NCBI RefSeq assembly: GCF_900103885.1
Contig: NZ_FNIM01000009.1
Span: 1 to 64,000 of the forward strand
DNA from: Actinomyces ruminicola
GTDB lineage: Bacteria; Actinomycetota; Actinomycetes; Actinomycetales; Actinomycetaceae
DNA: 64,000 nucleotides
Direction of reading: 5' to 3'
The notes beneath the pieces are model-generated. The model had not been told where the DNA came from. It was given only the letters and a program-made list of their open reading frames with translations, and made no database searches. The position numbers were made by a program, and so were the translations under genes. Below are positions 1 to 8,979 of the stretch, piece after piece (position 1 is the first letter of the stretch; each line of letters opens with the position of its first letter).

Positions 1-45
1 GGCACGTAACTTCTACCGATCTGGGCACGTAACTTCTACCGATCT
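1..45. repeat. Two tandem copies of a 22-nt word at window edge
   Basis: Positions 1-22 and 24-45 are identical (GGCACGTAACTTCTACC followed by GATCT), giving a 23-nt period. The array is cut by the window edge, so more copies may lie upstream. Its layout resembles the elements at 15007-15069, 32915-33021 and 48194-48286, each of which also has one inverted copy. Here no inverted copy is visible downstream, so if the same layout holds it should lie upstream of the window. Confidence 0.8.
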
Positions 46-114
46 CGGGGAAGTAGCGGCCAGGGCGGGACGGTGGGACGGCGGGACGTCCTGGCCCGGG
101 ACCGAGCCGCCGCC

Positions 115-120
115 TATGCT
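115..120 (+). promoter_or_regulatory. Candidate -10 element of the HAD gene pair
   Basis: TATGCT is a good actinobacterial -10 hexamer. Transcription would begin near 127-129, giving a leader of about 60 nt before the GTG at 188. No convincing -35 is seen. A TTG at 128 would be a leaderless alternative start. Confidence 0.4.
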
Positions 121-187
121 GTGAGCGTTGTCTCAGCGTCCCTCGCGCATCGGCACTCGCATTGCCGACGCCGTCCAGGAGTCACCC

Positions 188-1138
188 GTGTCCGTATCGT
201 CTTCACCCGCTGGCCAGCCGACCGTCGGGCCGGCCCCGACCAGCCCGACGCCCGCCCTCCCTGCCGCCGACTCGCGACCTGGCGCATCTTCCGCACAGTC
301 CCGCATCATCCTGCTGGATGTGGACGGCACCCTGGTCACCTACGCCACCGAGCTGCCCGACTCGGCCGTCCGGGCGGTCCGCCGCGCCCGCGCCGCCGGG
401 CACCGCGTGTACGTGACTACCGGCCGCTCCCGCGCCGAGATGCCCGAGAAGATCTGGAGCATCGGCCTGGACGGCATGATCGGCGGCAACGGAGCCTATG
501 TGGAGGACCACGGCGAGGTGTTGCTGCACCGCCACCTGTCCCGAGACGACTGCGCCCGCATTGTCGGCTGGCTGCAGGCTCGGGGCCTTACCTTCTACCT
601 GGAGGCGAACTCGGGACTGTACGCGCCGCCGTCCTTCCCCGAACGCGCCCGCGCCGCAGTCCGCGCCTACGCCGCCGGAAAGGGGCGGGAGGACGCCGCC
701 GCCCTACAGGTCGCGGACGTGTTGCCCGGCCTGGTGCTCACCGAGGAGCTGACGCGCGAGGACATCAACAAGATCAGTTTCGTCCTGTCCGCCCCGGAGG
801 ATCTTGAGGCGGCCAGGCGCGCATTTCCGGAGCTGCTGGTGGGGTCCTGGGGCGGGCGCGGGCACGCCGCCCTGTTCGGTGATCTCGCCCTGCCGGCGGC
901 CAACAAGGTGGCGGCTATCGAACTGCTGTTGAGCCGTCTGGGCGCCTCCCCCGCCGAGGCGGTGGCCTTCGGCGATGGCGCCGTGGATCTGGAGATGTTG
1001 CGCTACTGCGGGGTGGGTGTGGCCATGGGCAACGCCGCCCCGGAGGTGAAGGCGGCCGCAGACCTGGTGACAGACGACGTCGAGGACGACGGCCTGGCCA
1101 AGGCCTTCGTGCGCCTCGGCCTGATTGAGGAGTTCTGA
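188..1138 (+). CDS. HAD-superfamily hydrolase (Cof type)
   Basis: This is a predicted cytosolic phosphatase of the haloacid dehalogenase superfamily, probably acting on a sugar phosphate or similar small phosphoester. Motif I is ILLDVDGTLV (nucleophile and acid/base aspartates near residues 44 and 46). Motif IV is AFGDGAVDLEML near residues 260-270, followed by the GVAMGNA segment typical of the Cof/YbiV subfamily. The GTG at 188 is chosen because AGGAG lies 6 nt upstream; a TTG at 128 would add 20 residues of low-complexity sequence. The next HAD gene begins 1 nt after the stop, so the two are surely co-transcribed. Substrate cannot be told from sequence. Confidence 0.9.
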   Translation: MSVSSSPAGQPTVGPAPTSPTPALPAADSRPGASSAQSRIILLDVDGTLVTYATELPDSAVRAVRRARAAGHRVYVTTGRSRAEMPEKIWSIGLDGMIGGNGAYVEDHGEVLLHRHLSRDDCARIVGWLQARGLTFYLEANSGLYAPPSFPERARAAVRAYAAGKGREDAAALQVADVLPGLVLTEELTREDINKISFVLSAPEDLEAARRAFPELLVGSWGGRGHAALFGDLALPAANKVAAIELLLSRLGASPAEAVAFGDGAVDLEMLRYCGVGVAMGNAAPEVKAAADLVTDDVEDDGLAKAFVRLGLIEEF

Positions 1139-1139
1139 G

Positions 1140-2042
1140 ATGCACCAGGACGGCATCCCCACTTCCGGACCGGGGCTCGGGGTCGACGTCGACGGAGAGG
1201 AGATCACCCTGCCCGCTCCCCCGGTGGGACGCCCGCCGGATCTGCGAGTGGTGGCGGTGGACATGGACGGTACCTTCCTGCGCACCGGCTCCACCTACGA
1301 CCATCCCCGCTTCACGGCCCTGCGCCGCCGCATGCGTGCCGCCGGGGTGCGCTTCGTGGTCGCCTCCGGCAACCAGGAGGCACAGCTGCTGAGCTTCTTC
1401 CCGGCCGCGGACGGCCTGGCTCCCGACGGGGTCGTCTCCGACAACGGCGCGATCGTCCTGGCCGACGGGGTCCGGATCCTGGAGACCTGCGCTCCCATGG
1501 GCGCGCTGGAGCGGGCACTGGCGGTGCTCGACGGCGGCGGACCGGCCTTCATCGCCTCCGGACCCGACGGCGCCTACCTGCGCCAGGCGGAGTCACCCGA
1601 GATGCGCGAGCTGCTGACCTTCTACCACCCCGACTACCGGTACGTCGCACGCACCACGGACATCAACGGCCAGCGGGTGTCCAAGATCGCCCTGGTGGAT
1701 GAGCGCGGCTTCGAGCAGGCCTTCCTGGACCGGCTGCAGGCTGCGCTGGGCGGGGCGATGGTGCCCGTGGTGTCGGGGCACGACAGTGTGGACCTGATCG
1801 TGCCCGGGCGGCACAAGGCCTCCGGCCTGGAGGTGCTGCTGGCGCACTGGCGACTCGGTCGGGGGCAGGTTGCGGCCTTCGGGGATTCCAGCAATGACGC
1901 GGAGATGCTGGCCTGCGTCGGCTACGGCATCGCCATGGGCAACGCCTCTCGGGTGGCCCGGGCCGCCGCCCGCTTCACCGCGCCCAGCAATGACGACGAC
2001 GGCGTGCTGGAGGTGCTGGAGGCCTGGTTCCCGGCGGACTGA
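1140..2042 (+). CDS. HAD-superfamily hydrolase (Cof type), second of pair
   Basis: A second predicted Cof-type HAD phosphatase of 300 residues. Motif I is AVDMDGTFLRTG (Asp 41 and 43); the C-terminal metal-binding motif is AAFGDSSNDAEML, followed by GIAMGNAS. It has the large C2-type cap between these motifs. The ATG at 1140 sits one base after the upstream stop, with GAGGAG 7 nt before it inside the upstream gene's end, so translation is coupled. Although neighbouring and of the same family, the two proteins are not close copies. Function beyond phosphoester hydrolysis is not inferable. The tRNA cluster lies immediately downstream on the other strand. Confidence 0.9.
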   Translation: MHQDGIPTSGPGLGVDVDGEEITLPAPPVGRPPDLRVVAVDMDGTFLRTGSTYDHPRFTALRRRMRAAGVRFVVASGNQEAQLLSFFPAADGLAPDGVVSDNGAIVLADGVRILETCAPMGALERALAVLDGGGPAFIASGPDGAYLRQAESPEMRELLTFYHPDYRYVARTTDINGQRVSKIALVDERGFEQAFLDRLQAALGGAMVPVVSGHDSVDLIVPGRHKASGLEVLLAHWRLGRGQVAAFGDSSNDAEMLACVGYGIAMGNASRVARAAARFTAPSNDDDGVLEVLEAWFPAD

Positions 2043-2056
2043 GCGCCGGAAGACAG

Positions 2057-2131
2057 TGGTGGGCGATACTGGGATCGAACCAGTGACCTCTTCCGTGTCA
2101 GGGAAGCGCGCTACCGCTGCGCCAATCGCCC
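2057..2131 (-). tRNA. tRNA-Val(GAC)
   Basis: The reverse strand folds into a cloverleaf with acceptor GGGCGAT/ATCGCCC, anticodon loop CTGACAC (GAC, Val) and T-loop TTCGATC. Discriminator A is followed by an encoded CCA (2057-2059). It is last of the Gly-Cys-Val cluster. Confidence 0.95.
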
Positions 2132-2132
2132 G

Positions 2133-2203
2133 AGGTGGGTACCGGATTCGAACCGGTGTAAACGGCTTTGCAGGCCGGTGCCTAACCTCTCGGCCAACCC
2201 ACC
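2133..2203 (-). tRNA. tRNA-Cys(GCA)
   Basis: Cloverleaf on the reverse strand with acceptor GGTGGGT/ACCCACC, anticodon GCA within CCTGCAAA, T-arm CCGGTTCGAATCCGG. CCA is not encoded. One base separates it from tRNA-Val. Confidence 0.95.
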
Positions 2204-2234
2204 GTTGAGAGGCTGGGAGGACCCGGCGCCTCGG

Positions 2235-2307
2235 AGCGGATGACGGGACTCGAACCCGCGACCCTCACCTTGGCAAGGTGATGCTCTACCAACTGAGCCA
2301 CATCCGC
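2235..2307 (-). tRNA. tRNA-Gly(GCC)
   Basis: Cloverleaf on the reverse strand with acceptor GCGGATG/CATCCGC, anticodon loop TTGCCAA (GCC), T-arm CGGGTTCGAGTCCCG. CCA is not encoded. First gene of the Gly-Cys-Val cluster. Confidence 0.95.
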
Positions 2308-2353
2308 ATATTCGTCGCTCGCGGGGTTCATGCGTTCCCCTGAGCGCGGCTGA

Positions 2354-2384
2354 ACCATAACACCCGTCCGGGGTCTTCAGGCAA
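2354..2384 (-). promoter_or_regulatory. Candidate promoter of tRNA Gly-Cys-Val
   Basis: Reverse strand: TTGCCT (2384-2379), 19-nt spacer, TATGGT (2359-2354), about 46 nt upstream of tRNA-Gly. The -35 matches those of the other two tRNA promoters in the window (TTGCCG at 2421, TTGCCC at 63011). The spacer is slightly long. Confidence 0.5.
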
Positions 2385-2420
2385 ATGCGCGCACGGTGAT
2401 CCACCTCACCGGCCCCGCGT

Positions 2421-2450
2421 TTGCCGGAAGGCCCCCATCACCGCTAATGT
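2421..2450 (+). promoter_or_regulatory. Candidate promoter of tRNA-Val(CAC)
   Basis: TTGCCG (2421-2426), 18-nt spacer, TAATGT (2445-2450), ending 12 nt before the mature tRNA. Confidence 0.55.
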
Positions 2451-2462
2451 CTGCACCGCACC

Positions 2463-2535
2463 GGGCGATTGGCTCAGGGGTTAGAGCGCCTCGTTCACAC
2501 CGAGGAGGTCACTGGTTCGATTCCAGTATCGCCCA
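2463..2535 (+). tRNA. tRNA-Val(CAC)
   Basis: Acceptor GGGCGAT/ATCGCCC identical to the Val(GAC) gene, anticodon loop TTCACAC (CAC, Val), T-arm CTGGTTCGATTCCAG. Discriminator A at 2535; CCA not fully encoded (CCG follows). Confidence 0.95.
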
Positions 2536-2545
2536 CCGGAAGCAC

Positions 2546-2581
2546 GTGAGGCCCCCGGACCGTCTGGTCCGGGGGCCTCAC
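2546..2581. terminator. Bidirectional hairpin terminator
   Basis: A perfect 16-bp stem (GTGAGGCCCCCGGACC with its complement) and a GTCT loop lie between tRNA-Val(CAC) and the convergent UDP-glucose pyrophosphorylase gene. It has no T-tract, as is usual in high-GC actinobacteria, and could serve both strands. Confidence 0.75.
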
Positions 2582-2624
2582 GCATCTACGGGTTCAAACG
2601 ATGCGGTGCTCGCAGGCGGGCGCC

Positions 2625-4004
2625 TCAGCCCACCCGGGCACCGTCCGCCACCGTACCGGGCGCGCCCTCCTCGGCCACGACCGCCTCTCCGGTGGCGACG
2701 ACGTCGGCCCCGAAGGTCCAGTCGCCCCGCACCGTCAGGCTGTTCGCCTCCCGGATGGAGGGAACCCCGTGCGGGAAGCGCGCCTCGAAGTCGGCGATCC
2801 GCTTGTAGTAGCGCGGGTCGAGGTCCACCACGCAGGCCCGCTCGGGGACCTGCTGCAGCAGCCCGTCGGCGTCGACCTCGTACACGTCCGAGCGCACCAG
2901 CAACAGGTCGTTGGTGGTCTTCACCGGCAGGAACCGGCTGCGCGGCACCTCCACCGCGGTGGCGCCGTCGAAGGCCTCCACGGCGGCGCCCATGGCGGTC
3001 TCCAGCTGGATGACCGGCGTGGAGTCCGGGTCGGAGGGATCCACCGTCTTGGTGTTGCGGATCAGCGGCAGGCCCAGGATGCCGTGACGCTCGGTGAGCG
3101 TGTCCCGCAGCACCTCCAGGTCGAACCAGAGGTTGTTGGTGTGGAAGAAGGGGTGGCGGAACTGGTCGGTGAAGTAGTGCATCTCCTCCGGCGGCGTCTG
3201 GGCGGTGTCGCGCAGGATGATGCGGCCGTCCGCCTTGCGCACCGCCAGGTGGCCGCCCTTGACGTCGGCGGGGGTGCGGCGGCACATCTCGGGCGCATAG
3301 GGGGCGCCGGAGGCGGCGAACCAGCCGGCGATGCGGGCGCTGGGGGCGGCGCCCAGGTTGTCCGAGTTGGAGGTCATCGCGTACTTGTAGCCCCGCTCCA
3401 GGAGTGCGTCGAGCACGCCGGAGGAGACCAGCGCCGTGTAGATGTCGCCGTGCCCGGGCGGGCACCACTCCAGGCTCGGGTCCGCCGGCCAGTCGACCGG
3501 GGTGAGGTCGTCGGCGCGCAGCTTGGGCTCGCGGTTCTGCAGGAAGTCCAGTGGGATGCCCTCCACCTCGATGCCCGGGTGGGCGGCGAGGGCGGCCAGC
3601 GTGTCCTCGCGGGTGCGGAAGGAGTCCATGAAGATCAGCGGCAGGGTGACGTCGTAGCGGGCGCGGGCGGCCATGACCTGGTCGACCAGCAGATCCAGGA
3701 AGGTCTTGCCGTCGCGCACGGGCAGCAGCGACTTGGCCCGATCCATGCCCATGGAGGTGCCCAGCCCGCCGTTGAGCTTGATCAGAACGGTCTTGCTCAG
3801 CGCCTCCCGGGCGGCGGCCTCGTCAACCTCGACGTCGTCGATGGAGTCGATGTCCGTGAGTGGCTCGATGGTGTCCTCGGGGACGAGTCCGGTGGCGCCC
3901 TCCTCGAGGGCCCGGTAGTAGTGGCTGAAAACATCAATGGCCTGCTGGGCGACGCCGGCGTCAAGCATCTTTGCCCGGGCGGCGGCCAATCCGGTGGTGC
4001 TCAT
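2625..4004 (-). CDS. UTP--glucose-1-phosphate uridylyltransferase, eukaryotic (UDPGP) type
   Basis: Makes UDP-glucose from UTP and glucose 1-phosphate for glycan and exopolysaccharide synthesis. The 459-residue protein belongs to the UDPGP family typical of eukaryotes and some actinobacteria, not the short bacterial GalU family. Diagnostic segments are the nucleotide-binding loop LNGGLGTSMGMDRAK (near residues 78-92), the uridine/sugar region HGDIYTAL, TSNSDNLGA, and NNLWFDL. The ATG at 4004 is preferred over a TTG two codons upstream because TAGCCT lies exactly 6 nt before it and no Shine-Dalgarno is present, suggesting a leaderless mRNA. The gene stands alone between a tRNA terminator and divergent DUF2339 genes. 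Confidence 0.93.
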   Translation of the reverse strand: MSTTGLAAARAKMLDAGVAQQAIDVFSHYYRALEEGATGLVPEDTIEPLTDIDSIDDVEVDEAAAREALSKTVLIKLNGGLGTSMGMDRAKSLLPVRDGKTFLDLLVDQVMAARARYDVTLPLIFMDSFRTREDTLAALAAHPGIEVEGIPLDFLQNREPKLRADDLTPVDWPADPSLEWCPPGHGDIYTALVSSGVLDALLERGYKYAMTSNSDNLGAAPSARIAGWFAASGAPYAPEMCRRTPADVKGGHLAVRKADGRIILRDTAQTPPEEMHYFTDQFRHPFFHTNNLWFDLEVLRDTLTERHGILGLPLIRNTKTVDPSDPDSTPVIQLETAMGAAVEAFDGATAVEVPRSRFLPVKTTNDLLLVRSDVYEVDADGLLQQVPERACVVDLDPRYYKRIADFEARFPHGVPSIREANSLTVRGDWTFGADVVATGEAVVAEEGAPGTVADGARVG

Positions 4005-4083
4005 GGACAAAGGCTATCCCACTGCGAGCAGGTCCCCTCACCAAAACCGTGACAGCACCGCGACAATCCCGGATCCTTGACTC

Positions 4084-6447
4084 ATGGATTCCCAAGCGCG
4101 TGCGCGACTCGACGAGCTGATCGAGCGCCTGGACGCCTTGGAGCGCAAGGTCGACGGTTTGGAGGGCAGGCTCACCCAGCTGTCATCCCCGCCGGCGGCG
4201 CCCCCGCAACCCGCCGGGCACCTGCCCGCCTCCCCGCATCCGAGGGTACCGGAGCCAGCGGAGGCCACCGCCGCGATGGCGACGACGCCGAGCGACGCCT
4301 TCGATCCCTACATATCGGATCCCTATGCGTCCCCACGCGCCCGGCAGCAGTGGCCGGCGCCCCCGCCGGGTGCGCCCAGCACCCCGGCCAGGGCACCAAC
4401 CGAGGCCTACGCAGCCCCGCAGCGGGAGGGGAACGTCGCTTCGTACCTGCTGTCCGGCGCGGCGGCGCTGCTGGTACTGCTGGCCGCGGTCAGCCTGATC
4501 GCGCTCGTTTGGGAGCAGATCCCCGACTCCTGGAAGGTCGGCGGCCTGGGCCTGCTCTCGCTGGGAATGGCCTCGGCAGGAACCACTCTCGCGGAGAGCA
4601 GGCCCCGCCAGCAGGTGGCGGCGGCCACGATCACCGGAACCGGTGGCGCGCTGGGGTTCGTAACCATCATCGGCGCGGTCCTGCTCATGGACCTGCCCGC
4701 CCCCGTGGCCCTGGTGCTGATGGCCGCCTGGGGGTTCGTGCTGCTGCTGGTGTCCTGGACGGCGCAGCAGTTCTTCACCGCCGTCGTCTCCACCCTCGGC
4801 GCCCTGGTGACGATCGGCTTCGCCTGCGTGCAGGCAGGCGCCGATCCCGGACAGGCGGCACTGGCATGGACGCTCGTGGGCGGCTACCTGATCGCTCTGG
4901 CGGCGGTATGTGCGCTGCTGCCGCATTACTCGCCGCGCATGCACCTGGCCGCATGGCTGCCCACCACCTCGATGGTGGTGACGGCCACGGCACTGGTGAT
5001 CGGGCCGGCCGGCCTGCTGTCCGCCGGGTCGCCGATCGGCGTGACGCTGCTGTGCCTGCCCGCCGTCGTTCTGCTGGTTCAGGCGCATCACTCGGGACGC
5101 CTGCTGTCGCGCGCGGCCGGACGCTACGCGGCCGCCTGGGAGTGGGCGGGCGTGGGCGTCGCCCTGGTTCTTGCCGTGCTGCGCTTCGGGCTGCACCCCG
5201 CGGCCGCCGCGGGCACTGGCAGCCTCACGGCCGTGGTGCTCCTGACCGCGGCGGTCGTTTCCACCGCAGCCCTGCTCCCCGACGGCGGCGAGACACCCTG
5301 GCCGCAGAACGTGGTGGGCGTGAATCTGGGGGCCCTGGTGGGCGTCGGGGCCGCCGCCGTTGCAGTGGACCCCCGGCTGCTCCTGCCGGCGGTGCTGGCT
5401 CTGGCACCTGCCTCCGCACCCTTAGTGCGCGGCGGGCGGAGTGCACCGGTGGCGGTGCTGCCCTCGACCGGACTGGCGGCGTTCGCGCTCGCCTCCGGAG
5501 CCCAGCCGGCCAGAGACACCGTGGCACTCGTGCTCGTGGCCGTCGTCGCCGCGATCGGCCTGGGCCTTTGGCTGGAGAGCCGACTGGCCGATCCGCCCGA
5601 CTCGCTTCCGGCGCGGACGCGGCGGCTGCGCACCGGCCTGCTGACGGCGGCGGCCTGGCTGATGACCGCCGATCTGGTGGTGGTGCTGCCGTCGTTGCTG
5701 AGGCTGCTGGCCCCGGACACCGTCGCCGCGCCGCTGTGGGCGGGAGCATGCGCCCTGGCGGTGTCGGGGCTGGGCCTGTTCACTCAAGGCTGCACCCCGC
5801 TCAAGCTGGTCTCGGGAGCAAGGGCCGGTGCCCTGGAGGGAGCAGGCGGCCCGCGTACCCCGCTGGTGCGCCAGGTCCCGGTCATAGCGAGGATAGGTTT
5901 CGGCCTGCTGGCTCTGCAGGCGGCCGCGACCCTTGCCGAGGCCGACTACCGGGCTCATTCCGCAGGAGGCGTGCCGGCGGCCGCTCCCCTGGTGGTGCTG
6001 GGCCTGGCACTCACCGTGGCCGGTGCCCGTCTCCTGCTGCCCTGGCTGGGACGCACGGGGGCAGCCCTGGCCATCGCCGTCCTCCAGAGCGCGGCACTGT
6101 GGTGGTCGGCGCTGATCCTCACCGGCGTTCCACCGACCTCCATGCTGGTGACGGCGCTGGTCCTGGCAAGCGGAACTGCGTGCATAGTGATTGGCTTCCG
6201 GGCGCGGGCGACCGCCCTGCGGCACTACGGTCTGACCCTCGTGATGCTGGTGGTGGTCAAGCTGGCGGTGCTGGATCTGGCCGACGGCAACTCGATCACT
6301 CAGATCCTGGCGCTGCTGGTAGCCGGCCTGGCCTGCTTCTGCCTGTCGCTGGCCTACAACCGGTTCGCTCACGAGCAGGCGCGCCGGGCCAGGCCCGGGC
6401 CGACTCGGGCGATGCCAGGACCGCAGGATCAACCACCCCCGCAGTAG
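4084..6447 (+). CDS. DUF2339 polytopic membrane protein, copy 1
   Basis: A 787-residue protein with a short N-terminal coiled coil (residues 1-32, LDELIERLDALERKV), a Pro/Ala-rich linker (about 37-115), then roughly twenty or more hydrophobic helices to the C-terminus. The pattern, especially the final [20 protein letters not shown] and ALLVAGLACFCLSLAYNRF segments, matches the uncharacterised DUF2339 membrane family. Function is unknown; a cell-envelope role is often guessed. The gene at 6562 is a tandem paralogue, and both share the leader CCGGATCCTTGAnTC immediately before ATGGA, so duplication included upstream DNA. GATCCT sits 6 nt before the ATG, compatible with a weak leaderless promoter; no Shine-Dalgarno is seen. 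Confidence 0.85.
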   Translation: MDSQARARLDELIERLDALERKVDGLEGRLTQLSSPPAAPPQPAGHLPASPHPRVPEPAEATAAMATTPSDAFDPYISDPYASPRARQQWPAPPPGAPSTPARAPTEAYAAPQREGNVASYLLSGAAALLVLLAAVSLIALVWEQIPDSWKVGGLGLLSLGMASAGTTLAESRPRQQVAAATITGTGGALGFVTIIGAVLLMDLPAPVALVLMAAWGFVLLLVSWTAQQFFTAVVSTLGALVTIGFACVQAGADPGQAALAWTLVGGYLIALAAVCALLPHYSPRMHLAAWLPTTSMVVTATALVIGPAGLLSAGSPIGVTLLCLPAVVLLVQAHHSGRLLSRAAGRYAAAWEWAGVGVALVLAVLRFGLHPAAAAGTGSLTAVVLLTAAVVSTAALLPDGGETPWPQNVVGVNLGALVGVGAAAVAVDPRLLLPAVLALAPASAPLVRGGRSAPVAVLPSTGLAAFALASGAQPARDTVALVLVAVVAAIGLGLWLESRLADPPDSLPARTRRLRTGLLTAAAWLMTADLVVVLPSLLRLLAPDTVAAPLWAGACALAVSGLGLFTQGCTPLKLVSGARAGALEGAGGPRTPLVRQVPVIARIGFGLLALQAAATLAEADYRAHSAGGVPAAAPLVVLGLALTVAGARLLLPWLGRTGAALAIAVLQSAALWWSALILTGVPPTSMLVTALVLASGTACIVIGFRARATALRHYGLTLVMLVVVKLAVLDLADGNSITQILALLVAGLACFCLSLAYNRFAHEQARRARPGPTRAMPGPQDQPPPQ

Positions 6448-6561
6448 GTGAGCGGCGCCCGTCTCCGACGGCTGTGGCCGCGTACTGGATGGTGTCCGCA
6501 GGGGTAGTACTGCCCACCGGCGTGGCGTGACTTCGCCCCACCGCTACCGGATCCTTGAATC

Positions 6562-8979
6562 ATGGACACCAACAGCGAACGGCTCGATGAGATCATCGGA
6601 CGCCTGGCCTCCCTGGAGCGCAAGGTCGACTGGGTGGCGGCCCGTGTGGCCCCCGACGAGACCGGTGCGCGCCGAAGGCCCGCCCCGGCGCCGTCACAGC
6701 CACGCCCCGCCCCGATGCAGCACACGCCGCCGCAGCCGCCCCCGGCACGATCCGTACCCGAAGCCTCCCCTGCGCGGCCGCGAACTCCGGCTCTGGCGAC
6801 GTATCCGCCAGTCGGGCCTGTGGCAAAGAAACCCGCCGCCTTGTCGCAGAACGGCCCGACGGCACCAGCCCCTCACGTTGGCGGCATGAGCGTCACCGGC
6901 GCCGGCCCACTCGCCACCCGGCCGCCCCAGCCCCAGCAGGAGCGCCGCCGGGAGGGGAACATCGGCCGGTACGTGCTGTCCGGGGCAGCCGCCTTTCTGA
7001 TCGTGTCCGCCGCAGTGAGCCTGATCGCCCTGGTCTGGGACCGGATTCCCGACGCCGTCAAGGTCGGGGCGCTCGGCGTCATCGCCGTCGCCATGGTCGC
7101 CTCGGGCACGATCCTGGTCAACCGGCGGGAGCGGCAACGGGTGACGGCGGCCACCCTCACGGGCACGGGCGGTGCGCTCGGCTTCGTCGCCGTAATCGGT
7201 GCCGCGCTGATCGCCGGCCTGCCCGGCGTCGCCGCCTTCGTACTCATGGTTGCCTGGGCCTTCGTGCTGCTGCTGGTCTCCTGCGCCACTGGCCAGTTCT
7301 TCACCGCGATCATCTCCATGCTGGGGGCGATGGTCACCGTCGGCTTCGCCACCTCGCAGGTGGCCGCCCACCCGGAGCAGGCGGCGCTGACCTGGATGCT
7401 GATCGACTGCTACGTCGTCGCCCTGGCAGTGGTGGCGGCCGCGGCGCCGCGGTTCACCCCGGGCATGCGCCTGGCGCCCTGGCTGCCGAGCACCTCCATG
7501 GTGGTGACGGCGACCGTGCTGCTGACCGGCCCGGCCCGGCTGTTGCTCGCCCAGCCACTGCCGGGGATCGTGCTGCTGACCGTGCCCGGCGCCGTGCTCC
7601 TGGTACAGACCCACCACTCGACGCGCCTGCTGGCCAGGGCGGGCGCAGGCAGCGTCATCGGCTACGAATGGGCGGCCGCCGGGATCGTCCAGGCGCTGGC
7701 GGTACTCCTGCTCGGATACGCCGAGGGCGTGACCGCATCCGCCCGCAACGGCATCGCCCTGGTCTTCCTGGCCCTGGCATGCGTGTCCACAGCGGGGTTG
7801 CTCCCCCGTACGAAGGCCCAGGAATGGATGCGCGCGGTCGCGCCCGTGAATCTGGGGACGGTGACCGGAATCGCGGCGACCGTCTTCGCGGTGAGTCTTG
7901 ACCTGCTGCCGACGGCGGTGGCGGCCACCGCACTGGCCGCCGTGCCCGTGGTGCGCCTCGGCCACAGCGCCCCCGTGATCCTGCTACCGGCGACTGGTGC
8001 GGCGGCGCTGGTCGCGGGACTGTCCCCCGCGCGCAGCACCCTGATGCTGACCGTGCTGGCGGTACTGATCGCCGTCGCCCCGACCGCGCCGTTGGAGGCG
8101 CTGCTGGCACCGCCGCCCCCGCAGTCGGGAGAGTCCGCGGATCGACCGACGTGGCTGGCCGGTGCGGCGTGGGCACTTGCCGCCGACCTGGTGCTGATCC
8201 TCCCCTGGCTGCTGGACCGCCTGCTCGGGGGCGCCGGCGGCGGAGAAGCGGGCCGGATGCCGGCACCGCTGCTGGCGGGTGCGGCGGCGCTGGGGCTGGC
8301 GGGCCTGGGCCTGTTCACCTCCAAGTGCTCCCCGCGCATCCTACTGTCTGGTCAGCGAGCCGGCCGTCTGGAGGGCGCTGCCGACCTGCGCACCCCGCTG
8401 CGCCCTGCCCCGCCGACACTGGCCTGGCTGGGAGACGCCCTGCTGACGATGCTCGGCGCAACGGTGCTGATGCGGGCCGACTCCCTGGGCTCACCGCTGC
8501 TGGAGGCGCCGCTGGTGGCCGTGGCGCTGGCGCTGGTGATCGTGGGCGGACGCATGCTGCTGCCCTGGCTGCGGCGTACCGGCGTCACCTTGGCGATCGC
8601 TGCGTCGCAGAGCTTGGCGCTGTGGTGGGCGGTGATGATACTGACCGGTGCGGCCGCAGCCTCGCTGCTGGTGACCGGCGTGGTGCTGGCGACCGGGACC
8701 GTGTGCATTGCCGTCGGCTTCCGGCTGCGGGCCGCCACGCTGCGCCACTACGGGCTCACCCTGGTGCTGCTGGTGGTGCTCAAGCTGGCGGTGGTGGACC
8801 TGGCCGGCCAGAACTCGCTCACGCGCATCCTGGCGCTGGTCGTCGCCGGAGTGGTGTGCTTCGGCCTGTCCCTGGCCTACAACCACTTCGCGCAGGAGCA
8901 GGCGGGGCAGGCGGCGCAGACAGGGCCCGGGGCGTCCCCGGTCAGCTCGCCGCTCGCCGCTGGGCCAGGATGTCCTTGA
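6562..8979 (+). CDS. DUF2339 polytopic membrane protein, copy 2
   Basis: An 805-residue paralogue of the preceding gene with the same plan: N-terminal coiled coil ([15 protein letters not shown]), a longer Pro-rich linker (about 33-130), and a multi-helix DUF2339 region with matching blocks such as [19 protein letters not shown] and [20 protein letters not shown]. The two copies are clearly related along their length but diverged, most in the linker. The 3' end overlaps the convergent uvrA gene by 38 bp, so the last twelve codons are antisense to the uvrA end. The start shares the CCGGATCCTTGA leader with copy 1. No function can be assigned. Confidence 0.85.
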   Translation: MDTNSERLDEIIGRLASLERKVDWVAARVAPDETGARRRPAPAPSQPRPAPMQHTPPQPPPARSVPEASPARPRTPALATYPPVGPVAKKPAALSQNGPTAPAPHVGGMSVTGAGPLATRPPQPQQERRREGNIGRYVLSGAAAFLIVSAAVSLIALVWDRIPDAVKVGALGVIAVAMVASGTILVNRRERQRVTAATLTGTGGALGFVAVIGAALIAGLPGVAAFVLMVAWAFVLLLVSCATGQFFTAIISMLGAMVTVGFATSQVAAHPEQAALTWMLIDCYVVALAVVAAAAPRFTPGMRLAPWLPSTSMVVTATVLLTGPARLLLAQPLPGIVLLTVPGAVLLVQTHHSTRLLARAGAGSVIGYEWAAAGIVQALAVLLLGYAEGVTASARNGIALVFLALACVSTAGLLPRTKAQEWMRAVAPVNLGTVTGIAATVFAVSLDLLPTAVAATALAAVPVVRLGHSAPVILLPATGAAALVAGLSPARSTLMLTVLAVLIAVAPTAPLEALLAPPPPQSGESADRPTWLAGAAWALAADLVLILPWLLDRLLGGAGGGEAGRMPAPLLAGAAALGLAGLGLFTSKCSPRILLSGQRAGRLEGAADLRTPLRPAPPTLAWLGDALLTMLGATVLMRADSLGSPLLEAPLVAVALALVIVGGRMLLPWLRRTGVTLAIAASQSLALWWAVMILTGAAAASLLVTGVVLATGTVCIAVGFRLRAATLRHYGLTLVLLVVLKLAVVDLAGQNSLTRILALVVAGVVCFGLSLAYNHFAQEQAGQAAQTGPGASPVSSPLAAGPGCP

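Noticed and set aside
4077-6530. 817-codon + strand frame overlapping DUF2339 copy 1
   Set aside because: Arg/Gly/Ala-rich translation in another frame of the same DNA; the membrane-protein frame has the expected hydrophobic pattern and family motifs.
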